A stretch of DNA of 10,611 nt from an uncultured Actinomycetes bacterium (GCA_946886425.1 CAMPIP010000071.1:1-10611), one strand, 5' to 3'. Counted from the first letter of the stretch, positions 1 through 5,732 are shown. Notes: a model not told the origin generated them from the letters alone. Translations and numbers: made by a program.

Positions 1-352
1 GCCCGCCCACCAGATTGCCGCCGACCAGCAGCCCGTCGCCACCGACAGCAAGGAAGTCCTCACCGAAGACGACGTCATCGAGGCGCTCGAGGAGGTCATC
101 GACCCCGAGCTCGGCCTCGACTTCGTCTCCCTCGGCCTCGTCTACGACGTCAACATCGAGGGCGAGGAGGTCTACGTCACCTTCACCCTCACCACCCCCG
201 CCTGCCCAATCGGCCCCCAGGTCTCCGAACAGATGAAGGAGTTCGTCGGCGACCTCCCCGGCGTCAGCGCCGTCCACCCGAAGATGGTCTTCGACCCCGC
301 TTGGAATCCCGAGATGATGACCGACGACGCCAAGTTCGCGCTCGGCTTCTAG
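1..352 (+). CDS. Metal-sulfur cluster assembly factor, DUF59/MIP18 family (SufT/PaaD-like), 5' end missing
   Basis: The reading frame is open from the window edge to a TAG at 350-352 and gives 116 visible residues, so the start lies upstream. The DUF59 fold begins around visible residue 21. It shows the family signature DPELG (34-38) followed by FVSLGLVYDV, and the conserved cysteine in TTPACPIGP (Cys68 of the visible part). The end KFALGF resembles stand-alone members of the family. Proteins of this family help deliver Fe-S clusters to apoproteins; SufT is the usual companion of the SUF system, and PaaD serves phenylacetyl-CoA oxygenase. Suf genes may therefore lie just upstream, but this cannot be seen here. 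The gene is closed by a strong intrinsic terminator 10 bp after the stop, which separates it from the ars genes. Codon use is strongly GC3-rich, like the housekeeping genes of the window. Family assignment is secure; the exact target protein is not. Confidence 0.88.
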   Translation, partial: PAHQIAADQQPVATDSKEVLTEDDVIEALEEVIDPELGLDFVSLGLVYDVNIEGEEVYVTFTLTTPACPIGPQVSEQMKEFVGDLPGVSAVHPKMVFDPAWNPEMMTDDAKFALGF

Positions 353-362
353 GCGCGGTTTC

Positions 363-389
363 AGCCGGGCCCTGGAGCCCGGCTTTTTT
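363..389 (+). terminator. Rho-independent terminator after the DUF59 gene
   Basis: A perfect 8-bp stem, AGCCGGGC (363-370) with GCCCGGCT (377-384), encloses a 6-base loop CCTGGA and runs into six T residues (384-389). This is a textbook intrinsic terminator. It insulates the upstream Fe-S assembly gene from the arsenic operon whose promoter region starts immediately after it. Confidence 0.9.
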
Positions 390-400
390 GTGGACATATC

Positions 401-418
401 CATTGATATCTATCAATG
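401..418. promoter_or_regulatory. Candidate ArsR operator: perfect 18-bp palindrome CATTGATATCTATCAATG
   Basis: CATTGATA (401-408) and TATCAATG (411-418) are exact reverse complements separated by TC. The site lies 20 bp upstream of the arsR start. It is AT-rich in a GC-rich genome, and its TTGAT/ATCAA half-sites are of the kind bound by ArsR/SmtB-family dimers. A weak promoter can be read across it: TTGTGG at 388-393, then 17 bp, then TATCAA at 411-416. ArsR bound at the palindrome would then cover the -10 region. The palindrome is seen directly; autoregulation by ArsR is the standard behaviour of the family and is inferred here. Confidence 0.8.
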
Positions 419-438
419 AAAGAGGTAGGCTCCTGACG

Positions 439-783
439 ATGTCCGACCTCCCGGTGATCAACTGCTGCACGCCGCTTGCCGGCTCCTCGCTCGGCGAGCG
501 GCAGGCCGCCGAGCTCGAGAAGGTGTTGAAGGCGCTTGCCGACCGCCACCGCCTGCGGATCGTCAACATGCTGCTGCGGGCAGAGGGCGAGGCGGTCTGC
601 GTCTGCGAGTTCGAGCCCTTCCTTGGTCTCTCTCAGGGGACCGTCAGCCACCACCTGAAGAAGCTGGTCGAGGCCGGCCTCGTCGAGCGCGAGACGCGCG
701 GCACCCGCAGCTACTTCAGTCTCGTCCCCGGCGCCCTCGATTCGGTGCGGGAGGTCTTCGCCCCCGCTGCCGCCTGCTGCTGA
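439..783 (+). CDS. arsR: ArsR/SmtB-family arsenic-responsive transcriptional repressor
   Basis: The protein has 114 residues, normal for the family. The winged-helix domain spans about residues 24-95, with the recognition-helix region LSQGTVSHHLKKLVEAGLV (64-82) and a wing rich in arginine. The metalloid signature is VCVCEF, with Cys54 and Cys56, equivalent to the CxC of the E. coli-type ArsR (ELCVCDL). There are two further cysteine pairs: Cys9-Cys10 near the N-terminus, as in actinobacterial ArsR proteins that use an N-terminal CC pair, and Cys113-Cys114 at the very C-terminus. Binding of As(III) or Sb(III) would release it from DNA. The start is the ATG preceded by AGAGGT at 421-426, a slightly long spacing of 12 bases. 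The reading frame is open farther upstream to 301, but that extension would cross the terminator and operator. It is the first gene of the operon, and the aquaporin gene starts 8 bases after its stop. Confidence 0.93.
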   Translation: MSDLPVINCCTPLAGSSLGERQAAELEKVLKALADRHRLRIVNMLLRAEGEAVCVCEFEPFLGLSQGTVSHHLKKLVEAGLVERETRGTRSYFSLVPGALDSVREVFAPAAACC

Positions 784-791
784 GGAGAGGC

Positions 792-1487
792 ATGGGCGGC
801 CGGCCCGACCTGCTTCGCCGCGCCGCCGCCGAGTGCATCGGAGTCTTCGCCCTCGTCTTTGCCGGCTGCGGCGCGATCGTCACCGAGGCCGAACACCCCG
901 GCACCCTGGGGGCGCTCGGGATTGCCCTCGTCTTCGGCCTGATCGTGATGGCGATGGTCTACGCGACCGGGCATCTCTCCGGCGCCCATCTCAACCCCGC
1001 CGTGACGATCGCCTTCGTCTGCACCCGGCACTTCCCGCGAACCGAGGCGCTGGCCTACCTGCTGGCCCAGTTCGTCGGCGCCGTTCTCGGCGCCGGCCTG
1101 CTCGCCCTGGCCTGGCCGAGCGAGCCGGCGATGCTCGGGACCACGCAGCCGAGCATCGGCGTCGGCGGCGCCCTCGCCTACGAGGCGGTGCTGACCGCCT
1201 TCCTGATGTTCGTGATCATGGCCGTGGCGACCGACACCCGTGCGGTCGGCGCCGGCGCCGCGATCGCGATCGGCGGCACGGTCGGCCTCGACGCTCTTTT
1301 TGGCTGCCCGATCACGGGCGCCTCGATGAACCCGGCTCGCTCGCTCGGCCCCGCGCTCGTCTCCGGCGAGCTGAGCGACCTCTGGATCTACCTCGTCGGG
1401 CCGCTGGCAGGCGCCATGCTCGGGGCCGTCGCATACCAGGCCATCCGCGGTGGGACGGCGGCCGAACCCGAGCCGGAAGGCGCCTAA
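792..1487 (+). CDS. aqpS: MIP-family aquaporin/aquaglyceroporin in ars operon (AqpS-like)
   Basis: The 231-residue membrane protein has the six-helix, two-half-helix plan of the MIP family. Both NPA boxes are present: SGAHLNPAVTI (NPA 68-70) and GASMNPARS (NPA 180-182, with the pore Arg183). Aligned by eye to E. coli AqpZ, the selectivity filter Phe-His-Thr-Arg reads Phe48, Ala168, Ala177 and Arg183. The water-specific histidine and the threonine are both alanine, which should widen the pore. The neighbours suggest the channel passes arsenite (As(OH)3), as AqpS does in Sinorhizobium meliloti, where it replaces an arsenite pump. A good ribosome site, GAGGAGAGG, overlaps the arsR stop and precedes the ATG. 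Its stop codon TAA shares one base with the arsC ATG (TAATG), a sign of translational coupling. Arsenite permeability is inferred; a water or glycerol channel is the alternative. Confidence 0.9.
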   Translation: MGGRPDLLRRAAAECIGVFALVFAGCGAIVTEAEHPGTLGALGIALVFGLIVMAMVYATGHLSGAHLNPAVTIAFVCTRHFPRTEALAYLLAQFVGAVLGAGLLALAWPSEPAMLGTTQPSIGVGGALAYEAVLTAFLMFVIMAVATDTRAVGAGAAIAIGGTVGLDALFGCPITGASMNPARSLGPALVSGELSDLWIYLVGPLAGAMLGAVAYQAIRGGTAAEPEPEGA

Positions 1488-1882
1488 TGGCACGCGTTCT
1501 CTTCGTCTGCCTCCACAACGCCGGTCGCTCGCAGATGAGCGAGGCGCTCTTCAGCCGGGCGGCGGGCGGTCGCCACGAGGCGCGCTCCGCCGGGACGACC
1601 CCCGCCGACCGAGTCCACCCCGAGGTGGTCGAAGGGATGGCGGAGCAGGGGATCGACCTGAGTGGGCGGACTCCGCGAAAGCTCTCTCGCGCCGACGCCG
1701 AATGGGCCGACGTGGTGGTGACGATGGGCTGCGGTGACGAGTGCCCCTACATCCCCGGCAAGCGCTACGTCGACTGGGACCTGGCGGACCCGAAAGGGCA
1801 AGCCATCGAGGCAGTGCGGGGCACTCGCGACGAGATCGAGCGCCTGGTAGCGGCGCTGGTCGAGGAACTCGACCGCGGCTAG
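1487..1882 (+). CDS. arsC: Arsenate reductase, low-molecular-weight protein tyrosine phosphatase fold
   Basis: The protein has 131 residues, as is usual for thiol-linked ArsC. The P-loop CLHNAGRS (Cys8-x5-Arg14-Ser15) is at the N-terminus right after the first strand. The resolving region VTMGCGDECPYIPGK carries Cys82 and Cys86, the place where S. aureus ArsC has Cys82 and Cys89. The acid loop is DWDLADP (Asp101-Pro102). The enzyme reduces arsenate to arsenite; electrons would come from thioredoxin or, in many actinobacteria, mycothiol, and the sequence does not decide which. The ATG overlaps the aquaporin stop by one base, so the two proteins are probably made in step. In some actinobacteria these two domains are fused in one polypeptide, and this arrangement is the unfused counterpart. 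Confidence 0.93.
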   Translation: MARVLFVCLHNAGRSQMSEALFSRAAGGRHEARSAGTTPADRVHPEVVEGMAEQGIDLSGRTPRKLSRADAEWADVVVTMGCGDECPYIPGKRYVDWDLADPKGQAIEAVRGTRDEIERLVAALVEELDRG

Positions 1883-1899
1883 CGGGAAGCTCCCCTGCG

Positions 1900-3276
1900 G
1901 TGAACAGGGAGCGCTGGATAACGCTGCTCGTCGTCTCGGCGGCGACGGCGATGTTGCTGCTCGACGTAACGGTTGTGAACGTCGCCCTGCCCGCGATCCG
2001 CGCTGACCTCGGGGCGAGCTTCGGCGAGATGGCATGGGTAATCGACGCCTACGCGCTCACCCTCGCGGCGACCCTGCTCAGCGCTGGGGCGCTGGCCGAC
2101 CGGATAGGGCGGCGGGCGATCTTCGCCTGGGGCCTGGCACTGTTCACCGCCTGCTCGGCGCTCTGCGCGGCGGCTACCTCGCCCGTCTTTCTCGACCTCG
2201 CCCGCGCTGCCCAAGGCGTTGGCGCCGCGGCGATGTTCGCCTCCTCGCTGGCGCTGCTCGCCAACGAGTTCCAGGACCGGGAGCGCGGCTTCGCGCTCGG
2301 AGTGTGGGGAGGCGTCACCGGGGCAGCGCTCGCGGTCGGACCGCTGGTCGGCGGCGTCCTCACCGACGAGCTGGACTGGCGCTGGATCTTCCTCGTCAAC
2401 CTGCCGCTCGGCGGCTTGCTGATCTGGCTGACCGCCCGCTCGCTGCCGGAGTCGCGCGAGCAGCGACCGCGCCCGCTCGACCTCGCCGGGATGGCCACCT
2501 TCGGCGCCGCCTGCTTTCTCGCCACCTACGGCTTGATCCGGGGCAACGAGGACGGCTGGGGAAGCGCGCCGATCGTCGGCTCGCTGGCCGGCGCGGCCGT
2601 GATGCTCGCCGCCTTCGTCGCGATCGAGCGGCGGGCCGCGGCGCCGATGCTGCCGCTCTCGCTGTTTCGCATCCGGGCCTTCACCGGCACCGCCCTGGTC
2701 GCCTTCGCGCAGTCGGTCGCGCTCTACCCGCTGCTCCTCTTCGTCGCGATCTACCTGCAGAGCGGACTCGGGTTCTCGGCGACCGAGACCGGCCTTCGCA
2801 TCCTGCCGCTGACGCTCATCCTCGTCGTCGTCGCGCCGCTCTCGGGTCGCCTCACCAGCTACCTGCCGCTGCGCGTGCCGCTGACGGCCGGCCTGGTGCT
2901 GATCGGCGTCGGGCTGCTGCTGATGCGCGGGATCGACGCCGGGAGCGAGTGGACGACGCTCCTCCCGGGCCTGCTCGTCGGCGGGTTGGCGATCGGGATC
3001 ATCAGCCCGGCGCTGGCGGCGGCAATGGTGGCGGTGCTGCCGGTCGAGCGATCCGGCCTCGCCTCGGGGATCAACAACACCTTCCGGCAGCTCGGGATCG
3101 CGATCGGGATCGCCGGGCTGGGCGCGATCTTCGACCACCACGCGGTCGACGCCTTCGAAGCGAGGGGCGGGATCGTCGCCGGCCTGCGAGCCGTCCTCGC
3201 CGTCGCGGCCGCCGTGGCGTTCCTCGCGGCCATCCTGGCCTGGCCGCTGCTGGGCAGGCAGCGCTCGAGCGAATAG
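1900..3276 (+). CDS. MFS transporter, DHA2 (14-TMS EmrB/QacA-type) family, in ars operon
   Basis: From the GTG at 1900 the protein has 458 residues and is hydrophobic throughout, as expected of a 14-helix DHA2 transporter. Seen motifs are LDVTVVNVALP in helix 1 (residues 21-31), motif A GALADRIGRR (63-72), the antiporter motif C GAALAVGPLVGG (141-152) and DWRWIFLVNLPLG (159-171). The frame is open upstream to 1741, but that part overlaps arsC. GTG 1900 sits 17 bases after the arsC stop with GGGAAG at 1884-1889 as ribosome site, so it is preferred. Family members expel drugs or toxic ions in exchange for protons. Position in the operon and the absence of arsB/acr3 make it a candidate exporter of arsenite or an arsenic conjugate, but relatives with this fold mostly move organic drugs. 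Substrate therefore remains open. Confidence 0.88.
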   Translation: MNRERWITLLVVSAATAMLLLDVTVVNVALPAIRADLGASFGEMAWVIDAYALTLAATLLSAGALADRIGRRAIFAWGLALFTACSALCAAATSPVFLDLARAAQGVGAAAMFASSLALLANEFQDRERGFALGVWGGVTGAALAVGPLVGGVLTDELDWRWIFLVNLPLGGLLIWLTARSLPESREQRPRPLDLAGMATFGAACFLATYGLIRGNEDGWGSAPIVGSLAGAAVMLAAFVAIERRAAAPMLPLSLFRIRAFTGTALVAFAQSVALYPLLLFVAIYLQSGLGFSATETGLRILPLTLILVVVAPLSGRLTSYLPLRVPLTAGLVLIGVGLLLMRGIDAGSEWTTLLPGLLVGGLAIGIISPALAAAMVAVLPVERSGLASGINNTFRQLGIAIGIAGLGAIFDHHAVDAFEARGGIVAGLRAVLAVAAAVAFLAAILAWPLLGRQRSSE

Positions 3277-3312
3277 GCTCGCGATGGGATCGGCCAGTCG
3301 AGGAGGGAAGCG

Positions 3313-3681
3313 ATGATCGAGCGGATCGGGGACATGCCGGAGGGCACGGTGGGGTTCCGGGCCAACGGGAAGGTGACTGCGGACGACTACAAGCAGGTGC
3401 TGGAGCCGGGGCTGCTCGAGGCGGCGGAGGCTGGCGACGTGCGGCTCGTCTACGTGATCGAGGACGGGTTCGAGATGAGCGTCGGGGCCTATGGACAGGA
3501 CGCGAAGACCGGGATCGAGCTGGGTTTCGGGCACCTCAAAGCCTGGAAGCGGACGGCGCTGGTCACCGATGTCGAGTGGGTGGCGCGGGCGCTGAAGATG
3601 TTCGCCTGGATGGCACCCGGCGAGCTGCGGGTCTTCCCGCGCGAGGGATTCGAAGAAGCGCGCGACTGGGTCGCCGGCTGA
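3313..3681 (+). CDS. STAS/SpoIIAA-like (SEC14-type) small cytosolic protein
   Basis: The protein has 122 residues and resembles the SpoIIAA-like family (Pfam SpoIIAA-like, DUF3478). It has an N-terminal strand pair (GTVGFRANGKVTADDY, 11-26), a central LVYVIEDGF strand, then AWKRTALVTDVEWV (about 77-90), which is characteristic of the family, and a C-terminal FPREGFEEARDWV helix. Members are single-domain STAS-fold proteins of unknown role, sometimes proposed to bind lipid or to act in stress responses. A near-perfect Shine-Dalgarno AGGAGGG (3301-3307) lies 5 bases before the ATG. The gap to the MFS gene is only 36 bases without a visible terminator, so it could be cotranscribed with the ars genes. 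It ends 5 bases from the stop of the convergent gene on the other strand. Family call is fairly good; function unknown. Confidence 0.8.
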   Translation: MIERIGDMPEGTVGFRANGKVTADDYKQVLEPGLLEAAEAGDVRLVYVIEDGFEMSVGAYGQDAKTGIELGFGHLKAWKRTALVTDVEWVARALKMFAWMAPGELRVFPREGFEEARDWVAG

Positions 3682-3686
3682 GCTAT

Positions 3687-3935
3687 CTAGTCGCCTGCGG
3701 CGGCACGCAACGTCCGCCAGCCCTCGCTCGTGAGCGCCAGGTAGGTCTGGCCGTCGGCGTCGCGGCGCTCGAGGATCAGACCCTGCCGCATCGCCCGTCC
3801 GCGCAGACGCACCAGGTCCCGGTGGCCGAGCGATGGGAACCGGGAGCGCAGGCGCGAGGTCGGGCAGAAGCCGTCGTCGACGGCCTCCGCGATCGCGGTC
3901 AGCAGTTCCTCGGGCTCGACCTTCGCGCGCCGCAT
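3687..3935 (-). CDS. Hypothetical small protein, possible winged-helix fold
   Basis: This is an 82-residue basic protein with no family I can name. It begins MRRAKVEPEELLTAIAEAV. After a turn comes TSRLRSRFPSLGHRDLVRLRGRAMRQGLI, then a hairpin-like ERRDADGQTYLALTSEGW, the usual layout of helix-turn-helix plus wing (helices about 8-20, 27-34 and 39-51, wing 55-68). It could bind DNA, but the regular winged-helix motif is only suggested. I chose the ATG at 3935; a GTG two codons upstream (3939-3941) is also possible. Neither has a clear ribosome site. It lies 41 bases after fxsA on the same strand and might be its cotranscribed neighbour. Codon use matches a real gene (high GC3). Confidence 0.62.
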   Translation of the reverse strand: MRRAKVEPEELLTAIAEAVDDGFCPTSRLRSRFPSLGHRDLVRLRGRAMRQGLILERRDADGQTYLALTSEGWRTLRAAAGD

Positions 3936-3976
3936 CGTCACGGTGGTACCCGGGATCCTGCGACCCCACCGCCGCG

Positions 3977-4480
3977 CTACTCCTGCAGCCGCCTGTCCTC
4001 GTCCGGGATCTCCTCGGCGGTGGCGTCGAAGTCGTAGTGGCGGTTGCCGCTGTCCGGACCAGTGCCGCCCGGGGCGCCGGGGCCGCCGCCCGGCATCCGT
4101 CCCCCGAGGTTGACCACCGTGAACCGCGCCACCGTGAAGCGGCGCAGCAACTTCCGCACGATCGCCCGCGTCGGCGGGATGAGAAAGATCAGGCCGACGA
4201 TGTCGGAGAGGAACCCGGGGGTGAGGAGGAGGGTGCCGCCGACGATGATCAGCGCCCCGTCGGCGACCTCCTTGCCGGGGAAGCGGCGCTGCGCGAGCGC
4301 CTCGTTGAAGCGGCGCCAGGCGCTGCGGCCCTGGTGTTTGAGCAGGAAAGAGCCGAGCAGGGCGTCGGCGAGCAGCAGTGCCAGGGTCGGCCAGATCCCG
4401 ATCCACTGGCCGACCTGGACGATCACGTAGAGCTCCGCGATCGGGACGACGATGAAGAGGACGATCAGGAAGAGGGGCAC
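3977..4480 (-). CDS. fxsA: FxsA family membrane protein
   Basis: The 167-residue protein starts at a GTG. It has hydrophobic segments at about residues 2-23, 27-47 and 75-101, with the FxsA hallmarks PIAELYVIVQVG (13-24), the charged cytoplasmic stretch around KHQGRSAWRRFNEAL, and LTPGFLSDIVGLIFLIPPTRA (86-106). The C-terminal tail is a Gly/Pro-rich low-complexity linker (GGRMPGGGPGAPGGTGP) followed by an acidic end, probably cytoplasmic. FxsA of E. coli was named as a suppressor of phage T7 exclusion by the F plasmid; its normal role is unknown. The gene lies 29 bases downstream of fic, so read-through from that promoter is possible, although its base composition is that of the host genome. 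Family assignment is firm. Confidence 0.9.
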   Translation of the reverse strand: MPLFLIVLFIVVPIAELYVIVQVGQWIGIWPTLALLLADALLGSFLLKHQGRSAWRRFNEALAQRRFPGKEVADGALIIVGGTLLLTPGFLSDIVGLIFLIPPTRAIVRKLLRRFTVARFTVVNLGGRMPGGGPGAPGGTGPDSGNRHYDFDATAEEIPDEDRRLQE

Positions 4481-4509
4481 CGCGCTACAGCCTACGGATG
4501 CGCGTTCGC

Positions 4510-5643
4510 CTATCCCCCGCGCAGAAGCCCGTAGACCTCGCTCGCCTCGTAGATCCTTCGCCAGCTTCGGTCCGTGATCTCGCCCAGAACCCCGTGGTCG
4601 GCGAGCACGCGGATGCTGGCGCGGGCGGTTGGCGCGCTTACGCCCAGGATGGTTTCTGCTCGTTTCGTGTGCATGATCGGGTTTTCGAACAAGGCGTCGA
4701 TCAAGGCCAACACGTTTGCCGTCACATGTTTTGCCTGCAGTTCCTCTCGGTAGCGGTTGTGGAGGGCCAACAGTTTGTCCGCTAGGTCCACGGCCTCCTG
4801 GGCCTGGGTCGAGATGCCAACCAGGAAGTAGCCGATCCAGCCATCCCAGTCACCGTGGGTGCTGACTCGGAGGAGCCGTTCGTAGTACTCCGAGCGGCTT
4901 CGCTCAAAGTATGCGGAGAGGTACAGAAGGGGTTGTGGCAGGAGGCCGCGGTCTCTCAGGGTGAGGGGAATCAACAGCCGGCCGACGCGCCCGTTCCCAT
5001 CGCCAAACGGGTGAATGGCCTCGAACTGGTAGTGCGCTACGGCCGCTTGCACCAGCGGCCTCATGTCGTCCTCGTTGAGGAAAGCCTCGAGGTCGGTGAG
5101 CAGCTCTTGCATCTGCGGCACCGGCGGCGGCACGTAGCTCGCGTCGGACCCCGTGGGCGCGCCGATGAAGTTCTGGTAGGTGCGAAATTCACCGGGATGC
5201 CGCGCTTGTCCCCGCACGCCGCGCATCAGCTGCCTGTGGAGATCGCGGATCAGTCGCAGGCTGAGGGGCAGCTTCGAGCGGAGACCGAGCCGATACGCCG
5301 ACCGGTAGTTCTGAACCTCGCGAACGTCTGCGGCTCGGACCAGGTCCTCCTGCCCGAGATCGGCCGCATACATGTCCGACATCGTCGTCTGGGTGCCCTC
5401 GATCCTCGAGCTGAGGACTGCCTCCCGGCTCATGTACGGGGAGATGAGAAGCTCCGGATTGCGGAGCTGGCGTCCGATTCCCTGCAGGATCCCGAGCTGG
5501 TTCGACGCTTCGTCGAGTGCCGCCAGCGACTCCCCTGAGAGGCGGAAGCTCCTCGGGGCGGGATCCGGGACAAACGCCGGGTAGCCCTCGGGTGCTTTCG
5601 TCAGCGATCCACTGGCCTTTTTCGTGAAGAGCTGTGGATCCAT
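4510..5643 (-). CDS. Fic-domain protein with N-terminal inhibitory motif and C-terminal winged helix
   Basis: The protein has 377 residues. The N-terminal Fic_N-like region (about 30-105) holds the inhibitory helix motif SSRIEG (Ser78-x3-Glu82-Gly83), marking it as a class II, self-inhibited Fic protein. The Fic core carries the complete active-site motif HPFGDGNGRVGR (211-222), so His211 and Arg222 are intact. The region PTGSDASYVPPP (163-174) corresponds to the flap that positions the target. A C-terminal winged-helix-like domain (about 305-377) contains RAETILGVSAPTARASI. Such enzymes usually transfer AMP from ATP to a hydroxyl side chain of a target protein. The target is unknown. The start is the only sensible ATG; it has no ribosome site and may be leaderless. 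The gene has visibly lower GC than its neighbours and an AT-rich upstream island with three repeats, which suggests acquisition by transfer and autoregulation by its own winged helix. Confidence 0.92.
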   Translation of the reverse strand: MDPQLFTKKASGSLTKAPEGYPAFVPDPAPRSFRLSGESLAALDEASNQLGILQGIGRQLRNPELLISPYMSREAVLSSRIEGTQTTMSDMYAADLGQEDLVRAADVREVQNYRSAYRLGLRSKLPLSLRLIRDLHRQLMRGVRGQARHPGEFRTYQNFIGAPTGSDASYVPPPVPQMQELLTDLEAFLNEDDMRPLVQAAVAHYQFEAIHPFGDGNGRVGRLLIPLTLRDRGLLPQPLLYLSAYFERSRSEYYERLLRVSTHGDWDGWIGYFLVGISTQAQEAVDLADKLLALHNRYREELQAKHVTANVLALIDALFENPIMHTKRAETILGVSAPTARASIRVLADHGVLGEITDRSWRRIYEASEVYGLLRGG

Positions 5644-5644
5644 A

Positions 5645-5654
5645 GCTTTGAAAG
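5645..5654 (+). repeat. Operator-like repeat copy 1 (GCTTTGAAAG), next to the fic start
   Basis: This is the inverted copy: GCTTTGAAAG on the plus strand. It pairs with copy 2 as a perfect 10-bp inverted repeat with a 14-base spacer, and lies 1 base from the fic ATG. The inner nine bases, CTTTGAAAG, are themselves palindromic around the central base. Confidence 0.75.
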
Positions 5655-5668
5655 ATAATCGATATTTA

Positions 5669-5678
5669 CTTTCAAAGC
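5669..5678 (-). repeat. Operator-like repeat copy 2, inside the putative fic promoter
   Basis: The plus strand reads CTTTCAAAGC, the reverse complement of copy 1. Its centre is 24 bp from that of copy 1 and 31 bp (about three helical turns) from that of copy 3. It overlaps the stretch between the proposed -35 and -10 boxes. Confidence 0.75.
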
Positions 5679-5699
5679 CTAAATCAGATAGTCAATTGC

Positions 5700-5709
5700 C
5701 TTTCAAAGC
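5700..5709 (-). repeat. Operator-like repeat copy 3, upstream of the putative fic -35 box
   Basis: The plus strand reads CTTTCAAAGC, identical to copy 2 and in the same orientation, just outside the TTGACT box. It is 23 bases beyond the wax ester synthase stop and marks the outer edge of the AT-rich island. Confidence 0.75.
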
Positions 5710-5732
5710 TGCCGGCGCGAAGAAAGCGACGC

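Larger units (their letters stand above)
5644..5732 (-). promoter_or_regulatory. AT-rich promoter/operator island upstream of fic
   Basis: This 89-base gap lies between the stop of the wax ester synthase gene and the start of fic. Of the bases 5641-5710, only 22 of 70 are G or C, against roughly 70% around it. On the minus strand TTGACT (5695 to 5690) is a possible -35 box. A -10 box is less clear, with AAAGTA at 17 bp or TAAATA at 21 bp. Three copies of a 10-mer frame this promoter, one directly against the start codon and one over the region between -35 and -10. No ribosome site is seen. The layout suits repression by a DNA-binding dimer. Confidence 0.6.

Noticed and set aside
301..438. Upstream ATG that would add 46 residues to ArsR
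   Set aside because: It would lie within the end of the DUF59 gene and run through the terminator and the operator palindrome; the ATG at 439 gives the usual ArsR length.
833..1882. Long open frame on the plus strand across the aquaporin gene and arsC
   Set aside because: Only the part from 1487 encodes a recognisable protein (ArsC). The upstream part is Arg/Pro/Asp-rich filler in the second frame of the aquaporin gene, as expected in GC-rich DNA.
1741..1899. Upstream extension of the MFS frame
   Set aside because: It overlaps arsC entirely and encodes a polar Arg/Ser/Gly-rich stretch; GTG 1900 with GGGAAG upstream starts directly before the first membrane helix.
1879..3969. 696-codon open frame on the minus strand
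   Set aside because: It is antisense to the MFS and STAS-like genes, has low-complexity Arg/Asp/Gln/Gly-rich composition and no domain; a GC-bias artefact.
2034..4037. 667-codon open frame on the plus strand
   Set aside because: It is Arg/Ala-rich and out of frame with the well-supported MFS and STAS-like proteins; a shadow of those genes.
5641..5710. Possible CRISPR or mobile-element end from the 10-mer repeats
   Set aside because: Repeats are only 10 bp, unequal in spacing and mixed in orientation, with no transposase or cas gene nearby; an operator array explains them better.
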